NCBI RefSeq assembly: GCF_000473165.1 | Contig: NZ_KI421504.1 | Location: 1,935,437-1,999,436, forward strand | Length of the DNA: 64,000 nucleotides | Direction of reading: 5' to 3' | Source of the DNA: Leisingera aquimarina DSM 24565 | GTDB lineage: Bacteria > Pseudomonadota > Alphaproteobacteria > Rhodobacterales > Rhodobacteraceae | Shown here: piece by piece, positions 43,586-52,430 of the stretch | Layout: the number at the start of each line of letters is the position of its first letter | How positions within the stretch are numbered: position 1 is the first letter of the stretch | The notes under the pieces: model-generated | Databases searched by the model: none | What the model saw: the letters and a program-made list of their open reading frames with translations, nothing else | What the model was told of the DNA's origin: nothing | Program-made: the position numbers and the translations under genes

Positions 43586-43599
43586 AAAATAACTATAAA
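43586..43599 (-). promoter_or_regulatory. Candidate ArsR operator before the permease
   Basis: AAAATAACTATAAA is the exact reverse complement of the 14-mer overlapping the ArsR promoter. It lies 9 bases upstream of the permease start, so bound repressor would also block this gene. Confidence 0.55.
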
Positions 43600-43608
43600 T
43601 CTGGTGAT

Positions 43609-44664
43609 ATGGAAATGACAAACGCAACAAACGTTCCCCCAAGATCAGGCACATCTGTCTGGCGGTTCTTCCAAGAGCAACGGGTCTGGCTGGCCTCTGC
43701 CGCACTCCTGCTGCTGCTGGCCATCTTTGATCCTGCCCAATCCGCAGATAGCGCTGTCTTTGCCGGGGCTGCGCTGGCGCATACGGCTCCCTATCTGCTG
43801 TTCTCCATTGCCATCGCGGCATGGGCTGGCGCCACTGGTGCCGACAATCTGGTTGCCAAGGCTTTTACCGGTAAACCGCTTCTGATGATTGCGCTTGGTG
43901 CGCTGGCAGGGGGGCTGTCACCGTTCTGCTCCTGCGGAGTGATCCCGCTCATCGCGGCACTTCTGTCGATGGGGGTGCCGTTGTCCGCCGTCATGGCGTT
44001 CTGGCTGGCATCGCCGATCATGGACCCGTCGATGTTCTTTCTGACCGCCGGAGTTCTGGGCGTTGAATTCGCTGTGGCCAAAACTGCTGCCGCAGTCGGC
44101 CTTGGCCTCTTTGGCGGTTTGGTTGTCCACTTGCTGAACCAGGGTGGCGCCTTAAAGGACGCGTTGCGCGAGGGTGTCGGAAACGGCGGCTGCGGCGGAG
44201 CCAAGATGCGTACGCCCAAGCCGGTGGTTTGGAAGTTTTGGATTGAGGCGGAGCGCCGGGCAAAATTTGCCGGAACCGCCTGGACCACGACGCTGTTCCT
44301 AGCCAAATGGCTGCTGCTGGCCTTCATTTTGGAAAGCCTGATGCTGGCCTGGATACCGGCCGAAACAGTGACTTCCGCCTTGGGCGGCGAAGGCCTGCTG
44401 CCGATCATTACCGCAACGCTGGTGGGTGTCCCCGCCTATCTGAACGGTTATGCGGCGCTGCCGTTGGTTGGCGGACTGATTGAGCAGGGCATGGCGCCGG
44501 GGGCAGGCCTTTCCTTTCTGGTGGCTGGCGGCGTGACTTCAATCCCTGCAGCTATGGCCGTTTGGGCGCTGGCCCGCCCGCAGGTCTTTGCGCTGTACCT
44601 CGGTCTATCGCTCAGCGGTGCCTTTTCCGTGGGGCTGCTGTTCCAGCTCTGGCACGCGGTCTGA
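43609..44664 (+). CDS. ArsP/DUF318-family membrane permease
   Basis: The 351-residue permease has about eight to ten hydrophobic segments. The family signature LSPFCSCGVIPLIAALLSMG lies in the first half, followed by FWLASPIMDPSMFFLTAG, and a second internal repeat contains VGVPAYLNGYAALPLVGGL. A short cytoplasmic loop holds GGCGGAKMRTPKP. The family includes ArsP, which exports trivalent organoarsenicals, and related metal permeases. The linked ArsR with a Cys pair supports a thiophilic substrate. The start at 43609 has only a weak ribosome site; a second ATG at 43615 is possible. Confidence 0.8.
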   Translation: MEMTNATNVPPRSGTSVWRFFQEQRVWLASAALLLLLAIFDPAQSADSAVFAGAALAHTAPYLLFSIAIAAWAGATGADNLVAKAFTGKPLLMIALGALAGGLSPFCSCGVIPLIAALLSMGVPLSAVMAFWLASPIMDPSMFFLTAGVLGVEFAVAKTAAAVGLGLFGGLVVHLLNQGGALKDALREGVGNGGCGGAKMRTPKPVVWKFWIEAERRAKFAGTAWTTTLFLAKWLLLAFILESLMLAWIPAETVTSALGGEGLLPIITATLVGVPAYLNGYAALPLVGGLIEQGMAPGAGLSFLVAGGVTSIPAAMAVWALARPQVFALYLGLSLSGAFSVGLLFQLWHAV

Positions 44665-44704
44665 TCCAATCCCAGGGTCCGCGCACACCCGGGTCCTAAC
44701 AGGT

Positions 44705-44758
44705 GGGCGCCGCCTAAGGCAGCGCCCGCTTCACCCCTCCGGATGCAAACGGGAGGGG
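44705..44758. terminator. Two hairpins between convergent genes
   Basis: GGGCGCCGCC-TAA-GGCAGCGCCC (44705-44727) and CCCCTCC-n11-GGAGGGG (44734-44758) lie between the permease stop and the stop of the minus-strand oxidoreductase. They probably end transcription from both sides; there are no long T runs. Confidence 0.5.
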
Positions 44759-44797
44759 CGGTAAGCCGGTGGCTTTGCCCCGCCCAGGCGTGCCGGT

Positions 44798-47245
44798 TCA
44801 GGCCTTTACCCGGCTCATCGACGGGTCGTAGAGCGGACTGATCTGGACCTTGCAGGGGACCCGCTTGGTGGCGACCTCCAGCTCGTAATTCCCGCGCAGC
44901 ACGTAGTCGGCGGCCACGCCTTCGGGATTGCGGATGTAGCCGTAGCCGATGGACTGTCCGACGGTATGGCCATAGCCGCCCGAGGTCAGCCAGCCGACGC
45001 GTTTGCCGTTGCGGTAGATGGTTTCCCGGCCCAGGAGCACCACGCCGGGATCGGTGGTGAAACAGGCGAGCATCTTCTTGACGCCCTCTGCCTTCTGCGC
45101 TTCGGCGGCGGCGCGGCCCTTGAAGGGGATGTCCTTCCTGAGCTTCACCGCCCAGCCAAGCCCGGCCTCGAACGGGGTGTGGTCGGGGCCGATGTCCGAG
45201 CCCCAGGCACGGTAGCCCTTTTCCAGGCGCAGGGATTCGATCGAGCGGTAGCCGGCATTGACCAGCCCGTGCGGTTTACCCGCCTCCATCAGCGCTGCAT
45301 AAACGGTCTGGGCGTATTCCACCGGCAGGTGCAGTTCCCAGCCCAGTTCCCCCACATAGGTCACGCGCAGCGCCTGCACCGGGCAGCCGGCAATGCCAAT
45401 GGTGCGGATGGAGCCGAACTTGAAGCCGTCGTTGGAGACATCGTCGCGGGTGACAGCGGAGAGGATGTCGCGCGCTTTCGGCCCCATCAGCGACAGCACC
45501 GCGTTGGAGGAAGTGATGTCGAACAGCTGGCAGTTCATGCCGTCGGGAATGTTGCGGCGGATCCAGTCAAAGTCATGGGTGGCATAGCCGGTGCCGGTGA
45601 CGATGTAGAACTCGTCCTGCGCGACGCGGCCCACCGTGAGATCACATTCGATGCCGCCCTTGCTGTTCAGCATCTGGGTGTAGATCAGCGATCCCACCGG
45701 CTTGTTCACGTCATTGGCGCAGATCCAGTTCATCGCGGCCAGCGCATCCGGGCCTTTCAGCGCGAATTTGGCAAAGGACGTCTGGTCATACAGCACCGCT
45801 GCCTCGCGCGCGGCCTTATGCTCGCGCCCCACTGCCTCGAACCAGTTCTGACGGCCGAAGCTGTAGAGGTCCTTGGGCGTCTCGCCCCTGTCGGCATCGG
45901 CAAACCAGTTCGGGCGTTCCCAGCCGAGTTTCTCGCCGAAACAAGCGCCTTGTGCTTTCAGCGTATCATAAAGCGGCGACTTGCGGCAGGGGCGCCCGCT
46001 GTCGTGTTCCTCATGCGGCCAGGCCATGGTGTAGTGTTTGCCATAGGCCTCCACTGTGCGGGTGCGCACCCAGTCGGTGTCGAAATGCGGCCGCCCGAAG
46101 CGGCGGATATCGGCGGACCACAAGTCGAACGGCGGCTCGCCGTTCTTCACCCATTCCGCCAGCGCCATGCCAGCGCCGCCACCTGCCGCAATACCAAAAG
46201 CGTTGAAGCCAGCGCCGACATAGAAGTTGCTGAGTTCCGGCGCCTCGCCGATGATAAAGTTGCCGTCGGGCGTGAAGCTTTCCGGCCCGTTGGTCAGCGT
46301 CTTGATACCAGCATGTTCCAGTGCCGGCACCCGGCCAAGCGCCTGTTCCATCAGCTGTTCGAAATGATCGAAGTTGCTGTCGAGCAGCGTGTAGTGGAAG
46401 CCTTGCGGAATACCGTCCGTGGCCCAAGGGATCGGGTTCGGCTCATAGCCGCCCATCACCAACCCGCCGACTTCCTCCTTGTAGTAGGTCAGCCGGTCCG
46501 GGTCGCGCAGAGTCGGCAGGTTTGACGGCACGCCCTCGAACGGCTCGGTGACCATGTACTGGTGCTCCATCGGCACCAGCGGCACGTTGACGCCGAACTG
46601 CTCGGCAAAAGTGCGGGTCCATTGGCCCGCGCAGCAGATCACTTTTTCGCATTCGATCCGGCCGTGTTCGGTGATCACGGCACGGATCTTGCCGTCCTCG
46701 ATCTCGATATCGGTGACCTTGGTGTCCTCGAAGATCTTGGCCCCGGCCATGCGCGCGCCCTTGGCCAGCGCCTGGGTGATATCGGAGGGGTTGGCTTGGC
46801 CGTCAGTCGGCATGAAGGCCGCACCGATCACGTCGGAGATATCCATCAGCGGCCACAGGTCCTGGGCTTCCTTGGGGGTCAGCAGCTCCATCTCCAGCCC
46901 GAAGGAATGCGCGGTGGTGGCCTGGCGTTTAACCTCGGTCCAGCGCTCCTCGTTACAGGCCAGGCGCAGCCCGCCGTTCATCTTCCAGCCGGTGCCCAGG
47001 CCGGTTTCCTCTTCGATCTTGTTGTATAGATCGACCGAATACCCCAGCAGCTGGGTGATATTGGCGTTGGAGCGCAGCTGCCCGACCAGGCCGGCGGCGT
47101 GGAAGGTGGTGCCCGAGGTCAGCTTTTTCCGCTCCAGCAGAACAGTGTCCGTCCAGCCCAGTTTAGCCAGGTGGTAGGCGGTGGAGCAGCCGATGATGCC
47201 GCCACCGATGATGACTGCCTTGGCAGTTGAGGGAAGTTCAGTCAT
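44798..47245 (-). CDS. FAD-dependent dimethylglycine/sarcosine-type dehydrogenase with GcvT domains
   Basis: The 815-residue protein has an N-terminal Rossmann FAD site (AVIIGGGIIGCSTAYHLA), a DAO-type oxidase domain to about residue 390, an FAO_M segment (GRPHFDTDWVRTRTVEAY), and C-terminal GcvT and GcvT_C domains (about 420-810) that bind tetrahydrofolate. This is the architecture of dimethylglycine dehydrogenase, sarcosine dehydrogenase and related N-demethylases that pass a one-carbon unit to folate. It is the last gene of a minus-strand operon with a kinase-like protein and an ABC importer for quaternary amines, so the imported compound is probably demethylated by it. The exact substrate cannot be read from the sequence. 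Confidence 0.87.
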   Translation of the reverse strand: MTELPSTAKAVIIGGGIIGCSTAYHLAKLGWTDTVLLERKKLTSGTTFHAAGLVGQLRSNANITQLLGYSVDLYNKIEEETGLGTGWKMNGGLRLACNEERWTEVKRQATTAHSFGLEMELLTPKEAQDLWPLMDISDVIGAAFMPTDGQANPSDITQALAKGARMAGAKIFEDTKVTDIEIEDGKIRAVITEHGRIECEKVICCAGQWTRTFAEQFGVNVPLVPMEHQYMVTEPFEGVPSNLPTLRDPDRLTYYKEEVGGLVMGGYEPNPIPWATDGIPQGFHYTLLDSNFDHFEQLMEQALGRVPALEHAGIKTLTNGPESFTPDGNFIIGEAPELSNFYVGAGFNAFGIAAGGGAGMALAEWVKNGEPPFDLWSADIRRFGRPHFDTDWVRTRTVEAYGKHYTMAWPHEEHDSGRPCRKSPLYDTLKAQGACFGEKLGWERPNWFADADRGETPKDLYSFGRQNWFEAVGREHKAAREAAVLYDQTSFAKFALKGPDALAAMNWICANDVNKPVGSLIYTQMLNSKGGIECDLTVGRVAQDEFYIVTGTGYATHDFDWIRRNIPDGMNCQLFDITSSNAVLSLMGPKARDILSAVTRDDVSNDGFKFGSIRTIGIAGCPVQALRVTYVGELGWELHLPVEYAQTVYAALMEAGKPHGLVNAGYRSIESLRLEKGYRAWGSDIGPDHTPFEAGLGWAVKLRKDIPFKGRAAAEAQKAEGVKKMLACFTTDPGVVLLGRETIYRNGKRVGWLTSGGYGHTVGQSIGYGYIRNPEGVAADYVLRGNYELEVATKRVPCKVQISPLYDPSMSRVKA

Positions 47246-47253
47246 GTCAGTCC

Positions 47254-48153
47254 TCAGGTGTTTTGAAAGTCGTCAAGTGCGGCGCGGAAGCGCGTGAGGT
47301 TGCTAGCGGTGTAGGCCGCGTAGTCAAAGTCGATATCGGAGGTGAGCTCGGAGACCATGCTCCACATGGTTTCGCGCAGCAGCGAGGCGCATTTCATGGC
47401 GCCGTAGCGGTGCAACAGATCATCGTTTACCGGCGCCTCAAAGTAGGTCTCCAGCAGCCAAAGTTCCTGCTGCTGCGTAAGCCCGTTGTTGGAGGCAAGC
47501 CCGCCCAGGTCGAACAGCGGCGAGTTGAAGCCGGCATAGTCGTAGTCGATCAGCCAGAGCCGGTTGCCATCGTCGAGAAAGTTGCCGCACAGGAGGTCGT
47601 TGTGGCCAAAGACGATATCGAAGGGGCCTGCCGCCTGTTCCAGGCTGTTGCCGATGCCGGTCAGTTCGGCAGCCAGCGCCGCATGCGGACTGTTCTTGTC
47701 CTGCAGTGTCGCCGCATAGTCGCGGATCACATGGAAGACCCAGAACACCAGCGCCGGGCCGCGTAGATGTCTGGGAACATCGCGGTGGCAGGATTTCACC
47801 AGTTCCAGCACCCGCGGCAGCATGGCGGGATCGCGCACATCTTCTTCGGTCAGAGTGCGGCTTTCTATGAACTGCAGCACTGTCAGGTCATTTTCGGCAT
47901 GCATCACCGCAGGCGACAGACCGGCGGCATGGGCGGCGCGGCTAGCAGCCAGTTCGTTGAAGCGCATCACCTGGTGCAGCGGAATGTCGTCGCCTGCGCG
48001 CACCACGTATTTGCCGCTCTGGTCCTCGACCAGGTAGTTCACGTTGGTGATGCCCCCGGTTAAAGGCTGCGTGGAGATGGCGCCGTGCCAGATCGGCAGG
48101 GCATGGATGCGCTCAAGCAGGCTGACGCGTTTTTGCAGGTCGGATTGGGTCAT
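47254..48153 (-). CDS. Choline/aminoglycoside kinase-like phosphotransferase
   Basis: The 299-residue protein has the choline-kinase fold signature: a start with GAISTQPLTGGITNVNYLVE (nucleotide loop), the catalytic loop VFGHNDLLCGNFLD (HxDxxxxN) and the metal-binding LIDYDYAGFNSP. It is similar to LicA-type choline/ethanolamine kinases. It sits between the ABC permease and the demethylase with gaps of a few bases, so it is part of the operon. It may phosphorylate an imported amino-alcohol or act in a detour of methylated-amine metabolism; the substrate is inferred only from context. Confidence 0.82.
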   Translation of the reverse strand: MTQSDLQKRVSLLERIHALPIWHGAISTQPLTGGITNVNYLVEDQSGKYVVRAGDDIPLHQVMRFNELAASRAAHAAGLSPAVMHAENDLTVLQFIESRTLTEEDVRDPAMLPRVLELVKSCHRDVPRHLRGPALVFWVFHVIRDYAATLQDKNSPHAALAAELTGIGNSLEQAAGPFDIVFGHNDLLCGNFLDDGNRLWLIDYDYAGFNSPLFDLGGLASNNGLTQQQELWLLETYFEAPVNDDLLHRYGAMKCASLLRETMWSMVSELTSDIDFDYAAYTASNLTRFRAALDDFQNT

Positions 48154-48155
48154 GG

Positions 48156-50150
48156 TCAGCTCTCCAGTCCAAAGCGGATGCGGGCGCCGCGGGCACCGGC
48201 ATTGACCAGCCGGTCGGCGATGATAGCGATGAAGGCGATGGCAAGGCCTGCCACCAGACCGCGGCCAGTGTCAGCCTTGGTCAGTGCAATATAGACTTCC
48301 TGGCCCAGATCGCGGGTGCCGACCAGCGCAGTGATCACCAGCATCGACAGCGCCAGCATGATGGTCTGGTTGATGCCCAGCAGGATCTCCGGCAGCGCCA
48401 TCGGCAGGCGCACCAGGCGCAGCAACTGCCAGCGGGTGCAGCCCGAGACCAGACCTGCCTCGATCAGCTCGCCGCTGACACTGCGCACGCCATGGGCGGC
48501 ATAGCGGACGGCCGGAGCCAGCGCATACAGGACAATGGCGATCATCGCGGTGAAATCACCGATCCGGAACAGCATCACCACCGGGATCAGGTAGACAAAA
48601 CTGGGCAGGGTCTGCAGCGTGTCGATCAGCAGGTTGATGGCGATGCCTGCGCGCCGGTTCAGTGCGGCCAGCACACCCAGAGGCACACCGATCAGGGTGG
48701 CGAGGATCACCGAGGCGCCGCAAAGATAGACAGTGACCATGGCCTTGGCCCAAAGGCCGCTGACTGCAATCAGGGCAGACATCACACCGCATAGCGCTGC
48801 CAGTTTCCAGCCGCCGACGCGCCAGCCCAGCAGCGTCAGCATGGCAATCGCCCAGGGCCAGGGAATGCCCAGCAGGGTTTTCTTGATCGGCAGTAGGAAC
48901 CATTGCAGGAAGAAGACCTTCACCGCCTCGAACACATCGAAGTAGTTCACGTTCAGGTATTTGACTGCGTCATTCCAGAAGGCGCCGGTGGTGATGGTCT
49001 GGCTGGCCGGATAGTCCAGCAGCAACGGCGAGAATCGGCCCAGCACCCAGGTGATCATTAGCAGCGACAGTACCAGCACCGTACGTTTATGCCGGGCGGC
49101 CCAGGAGCCGGGTGAGGTGTGGTGGATCTGGCCCATGCGTTCGGCGAAGGCCTGGCTCAGCCGGTCCACGGCGATGGCCAGCACCACGATAGCGATGCCT
49201 GCCTCAAAGCCCGCGCCGATATCCAGGCGGCGCAGGGCTGCCAGCACGTCGAAGCCAAGCCCTCCGGCACCAATCATCGAGGCGATGATCACCATGTTGA
49301 GCGTCAGCATGATCACCTGATTGACGCCGACCATCAGGCTTTGGCTGGCCGAGGGCACCAGCACCCGCCACATCAGCTGCCGCTTGGTGGTGCCTGCCAT
49401 CCGCCCGAAGTCGAGGATCTCCGGGTCCACCGCCTTGAGCGCCATGATGGTGATGCGGATCATAGGCGGGGTGGCATAGATGATGGTGGCGACCAGCGCC
49501 GAGACCGGGCCGAAGCCGAACATGAACAGAATCGGCACAAGATAGGCGAAGATCGGGATGGTCTGCATCAGGTCCAGAACAGGGGATAGGATGCGTTCAC
49601 CCCGCGGGTGGCGATAGGCCCAGATGCCGGTCAGCAGCCCGCCGCCTGCGCCGATCGGCACCGCGATGACCACCGAGGCAAGCGTGACCATGGCGCTGTC
49701 CCACTGTCCGAAGACCGCAAGATAGGCAAAACAGGCCCCGGCGACCGCCGCCAGCCCCCAGTTGCGGCAGAAGTGCCCCAGGGCAATCACCGCGATGGTG
49801 ACCGCGATCCAGCTGGCGGCCGGCAGCAGCACCTGCGGGGCCGGGCCGGGGCCGTACAGAAAACCATGCGCCAGCAGGCTCAGCATCAGCTCATAGGGCT
49901 GTTCGATCAGCCAGGCGATGGCGCGGGTGGCATCGGTGAAGGACACCGGGCCGATGGCCGCGTCTTCGACCAGCCAAGACATGGCGGAAGATATACGGGT
50001 TTTGAAGGGGATCACCCAAGAGGAGGGGATCTTGATCAGCCAGCGCGCATCCAGGGCCTTGGCCAGATCGCGGCCGAACCAGCCTAGCAGGATTGTGACC
50101 AGCACCAGCCCCCAGGCTGCGGAGCTTTGCCAAGTCAGACGCACTTTCAT
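48156..50150 (-). CDS. Fused double permease of a quaternary-amine ABC importer
   Basis: The 664-residue protein contains two complete BPD_transp_1 permease domains in one chain. The first is at about 135-350, with its EAA-like loop around DFGRMAGTTKRQLMWRVLVP; the second is at about 455-655, with EAGLVSGCTRWQLLRLVRLP. An N-terminal membrane segment precedes each domain. ProW-type importers normally use a homodimer of a single domain, so this is a tandem fusion. It overlaps the ATPase gene start by four bases. The fold belongs to the glycine betaine/choline/proline importer group. Confidence 0.88.
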   Translation of the reverse strand: MKVRLTWQSSAAWGLVLVTILLGWFGRDLAKALDARWLIKIPSSWVIPFKTRISSAMSWLVEDAAIGPVSFTDATRAIAWLIEQPYELMLSLLAHGFLYGPGPAPQVLLPAASWIAVTIAVIALGHFCRNWGLAAVAGACFAYLAVFGQWDSAMVTLASVVIAVPIGAGGGLLTGIWAYRHPRGERILSPVLDLMQTIPIFAYLVPILFMFGFGPVSALVATIIYATPPMIRITIMALKAVDPEILDFGRMAGTTKRQLMWRVLVPSASQSLMVGVNQVIMLTLNMVIIASMIGAGGLGFDVLAALRRLDIGAGFEAGIAIVVLAIAVDRLSQAFAERMGQIHHTSPGSWAARHKRTVLVLSLLMITWVLGRFSPLLLDYPASQTITTGAFWNDAVKYLNVNYFDVFEAVKVFFLQWFLLPIKKTLLGIPWPWAIAMLTLLGWRVGGWKLAALCGVMSALIAVSGLWAKAMVTVYLCGASVILATLIGVPLGVLAALNRRAGIAINLLIDTLQTLPSFVYLIPVVMLFRIGDFTAMIAIVLYALAPAVRYAAHGVRSVSGELIEAGLVSGCTRWQLLRLVRLPMALPEILLGINQTIMLALSMLVITALVGTRDLGQEVYIALTKADTGRGLVAGLAIAFIAIIADRLVNAGARGARIRFGLES

Positions 50151-51172
50151 GCCGCTTGCCCCGCGCCGAACAGCACGCGGGCCACCGCTGTGCGGCCGAT
50201 GCTGCCGATGATGCGCCCGTTTTCATCACACACCGGGCGCGGGGCATCTGCGGCGATGATCTGCTCTGCCACCTCCGATACGCGGGAGGCGGCCGGAACC
50301 GGGGGGCCGGCACCGTCCGTGCCCGGGGTCATGATGCCGCCCACCGTCAGCACCTTGGAGCGCGGGATGTGGCGGGTGAATTCGGCGACATATTCCGTGG
50401 CCGGGTTCAGCACCAGTTCCTCAGGCGTGGCAATCTGGATGATCTCGCCGTCCTTCATGATGGCGATACGGTCGGCAAGGCGCACGGCCTCCTCGAAGTC
50501 GTGGGTGATGAAGACGATGGTCTTGTGCAGGCGGGCCTGCAGGCGCAGGAATTCGTCCTGCATCTCGCGGCGGATCAGCGGATCAAGCGCTGAAAACGGC
50601 TCGTCCAGGAACCACAGGTCGGGTTCCGTCACCAGTGACCGGGCGATGCCGACGCGCTGCTGCTGGCCGCCTGACAGCTCGCGCGGGTAATAATCCTCGC
50701 GGCCTTTGAGGCCGACCAGTTCCACCACCTCGCGTGCCTTGGCGTCGGCTTCTCGCTTGGGTGTGGCCTGGACGGTCAGCGGGAACATCACGTTCTGCAG
50801 CACGGTCAGATGCGGCAGCAGGGCGAAGTGCTGGAACACCATGCCCATCTTGTGGCGGCGGATTTCGATTAGTTCCTGCTCGCTGGCGGTCAGCAGGTCG
50901 ACGCCGTCAAACAGCACCTGGCCGCCAGTCGGCTCGATCAGCCGCGACAGGCAGCGCACCAGGGTGGATTTACCGGAGCCGGACAGCCCCATGATGATGA
51001 AGATCTCGCCCTCGGCAATGTCGATGCGGGCATTGCGCACCGCGCCGATAATACCCGCCTTGCGGATCTCCGCGCCGCTGGGGGACGGGTTGCCGTTCAA
51101 AAATGCCTCGGCATTGGCGCCATAAAGCTTCCAGATGTTGCGGCAGGAGAGTTTGGTCTTGGGGGTCATCAA
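50147..51172 (-). CDS. ATP-binding subunit of a quaternary-amine ABC importer (ProV-like)
   Basis: The 341-residue ATPase has Walker A GLSGSGKST, Q-loop GMVFQHFALLPH, signature ELSGGQQQRVGIARS, Walker B DLWFLDEPFSALDP and H-loop ITHDFEEA. The N-terminal extension with KLYGANAEAFL and the C-terminal tail with a short CBS-like part (PVCDENGRIIGSIGR) are typical of ProV/OpuAA subunits that sense ionic strength. It overlaps the permease gene by four bases and lies 103 bases downstream of the binding protein gene, in one minus-strand operon. Confidence 0.92.
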   Translation of the reverse strand: MMTPKTKLSCRNIWKLYGANAEAFLNGNPSPSGAEIRKAGIIGAVRNARIDIAEGEIFIIMGLSGSGKSTLVRCLSRLIEPTGGQVLFDGVDLLTASEQELIEIRRHKMGMVFQHFALLPHLTVLQNVMFPLTVQATPKREADAKAREVVELVGLKGREDYYPRELSGGQQQRVGIARSLVTEPDLWFLDEPFSALDPLIRREMQDEFLRLQARLHKTIVFITHDFEEAVRLADRIAIMKDGEIIQIATPEELVLNPATEYVAEFTRHIPRSKVLTVGGIMTPGTDGAGPPVPAASRVSEVAEQIIAADAPRPVCDENGRIIGSIGRTAVARVLFGAGQAA

Positions 51173-51275
51173 TGCGGTTCCTGGACCGGTCCGCAGAATG
51201 CGGCCGGGTTGATTGACGGGACAGGAGAAAAGACCGGGGCTGCCTGAGAGCGTGCAGCAGCCCCGGGGAGTGAGA

Positions 51276-52223
51276 TCAGTTGCCGATCCAGCCGGACCAG
51301 CGGTCCTTGTTCGCGGTCATCCAGCCGGACACCACTGTATCGATATCGACGCCGTCCAGATCCGCCTTGCCGACCATGGCGCTCATCTCTTCGTTGGTAA
51401 TCTGATAGGACTGCACGATCTCATAGGCGCCTGGCCATTTTTCCGGCAGTCCTGCCCAGGCCGCCTTCCAGATTGGGCCGCGCGGCTTGCCGCAGTCATA
51501 AGCCAGATCCGGGTTCACCCCGGCCGACGGATCGGAATAGCATTCCGAGGAATAGGGCGGGAACTCCACGAATTCGCCGTCGTATTTGGCCGGCGCCCAA
51601 TGGGGCACGTAGACCCACAGGACAATCGGATCCTGGCGCTGATAGGCGGATTCAAGTTCGGCGAACAGCGCCGCATCGGTGCCCGCGTGAACCACTTCGA
51701 ATTCCAGCTCCAGCGCCTCGACGCGTTCCTCGTCAAAGCCGCCCCAGGTGACCGGACCGCCGACATAGCGCCCGTAGGGAGAGGTCTCCGCGGTGGCGAA
51801 TTCCTCGGCGCAGTCCTTCAGCGCCTGCCAGTCGGGCAGGCCGGGGCAGCGGTCTTTCATATAGGCGGGGTACCACCATTCCTCGATCGCCATCAGTCCG
51901 GTTTCGCCCGCGTTGACCACCTTGCCCGAGGCAGTGGCTTCGTCCAGCGCTTCGCGTCCGGTGGTCTCCCAGATCTCCATGGCCAAATGCAGGTCCCCGG
52001 TCTTCAGCCCGGCAAACTGGGCGATATAGTCTGCCTGGACATACTCGACGTTGTACCCTGCCTCCTGCAGGATGCTGCCCATGATTTTGGTGTTGATCAG
52101 CTGGCCGGACCAGTCGTGCAGTGTCAGCTTGATCGGATCGGAGGACTCGGCGGCCCAGGCGGATGGAGCGGAAACGGCGGCTGTCAGCGCCACGGCTCCC
52201 AAAGCGTTGAAGTTTCTCAGCAT
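51276..52223 (-). CDS. Periplasmic substrate-binding protein, OpuAC/ProX type
   Basis: From MLRNFNALGAVALTAAVS (start 52223, with AGGGAA upstream) the product is 315 residues with a Sec signal cleaved after SAWA. The mature protein is rich in tryptophan (LAMEIWETTGREA, IEEWWYPAYM, VLWVYVPHWAPAKY, GPIWKAAWAGLPEKW), matching the aromatic cage that binds quaternary ammonium or trimethylamine N-oxide groups in ProX, OpuAC and TmoX. It is the first gene of the operon and is preceded by the repeated motif described for the DeoR region. Choline, glycine betaine, TMAO or a related methylated compound is the likely ligand; which one is not decided by the sequence. Confidence 0.88.
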   Translation of the reverse strand: MLRNFNALGAVALTAAVSAPSAWAAESSDPIKLTLHDWSGQLINTKIMGSILQEAGYNVEYVQADYIAQFAGLKTGDLHLAMEIWETTGREALDEATASGKVVNAGETGLMAIEEWWYPAYMKDRCPGLPDWQALKDCAEEFATAETSPYGRYVGGPVTWGGFDEERVEALELEFEVVHAGTDAALFAELESAYQRQDPIVLWVYVPHWAPAKYDGEFVEFPPYSSECYSDPSAGVNPDLAYDCGKPRGPIWKAAWAGLPEKWPGAYEIVQSYQITNEEMSAMVGKADLDGVDIDTVVSGWMTANKDRWSGWIGN

Positions 52224-52236
52224 AAGGAATTCCCTG

Positions 52237-52404
52237 ATATGTGGCATTTTGTGCGATTCTTGGCGTCGCGTACTGAGATCGTGCGGCGGTTACGCCTGTC
52301 AGTCAATAAAAAACCACAATAAGCCACATATATCGCTAATACTGGCCGTTTCCGGGCGAAAAATGCGGCGTCAGAGGTGCGTGTGTTGTTTTTTGTGGCT
52401 TTCT
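52237..52404. promoter_or_regulatory. Repeated TGTGGC motifs between the importer operon and DeoR gene
   Basis: The motif TGTGGC followed by an A/T-rich run occurs three times: ATATGTGGCATTTTGTG at 52237, the complement of AATAAGCCACATATA at 52318-52332, and TTTTTTGTGGCTTTCT at 52389. They flank both divergent promoters and are candidate operators of the DeoR-family protein. Confidence 0.55.
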
Positions 52405-52430
52405 GGCGTAGCAACACGACAGGAGGCCAG

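Noticed and set aside
44966-46525. A 519-codon open frame on the plus strand
   Set aside because: It is antisense to the FAD-dependent demethylase, which is clearly the real gene.
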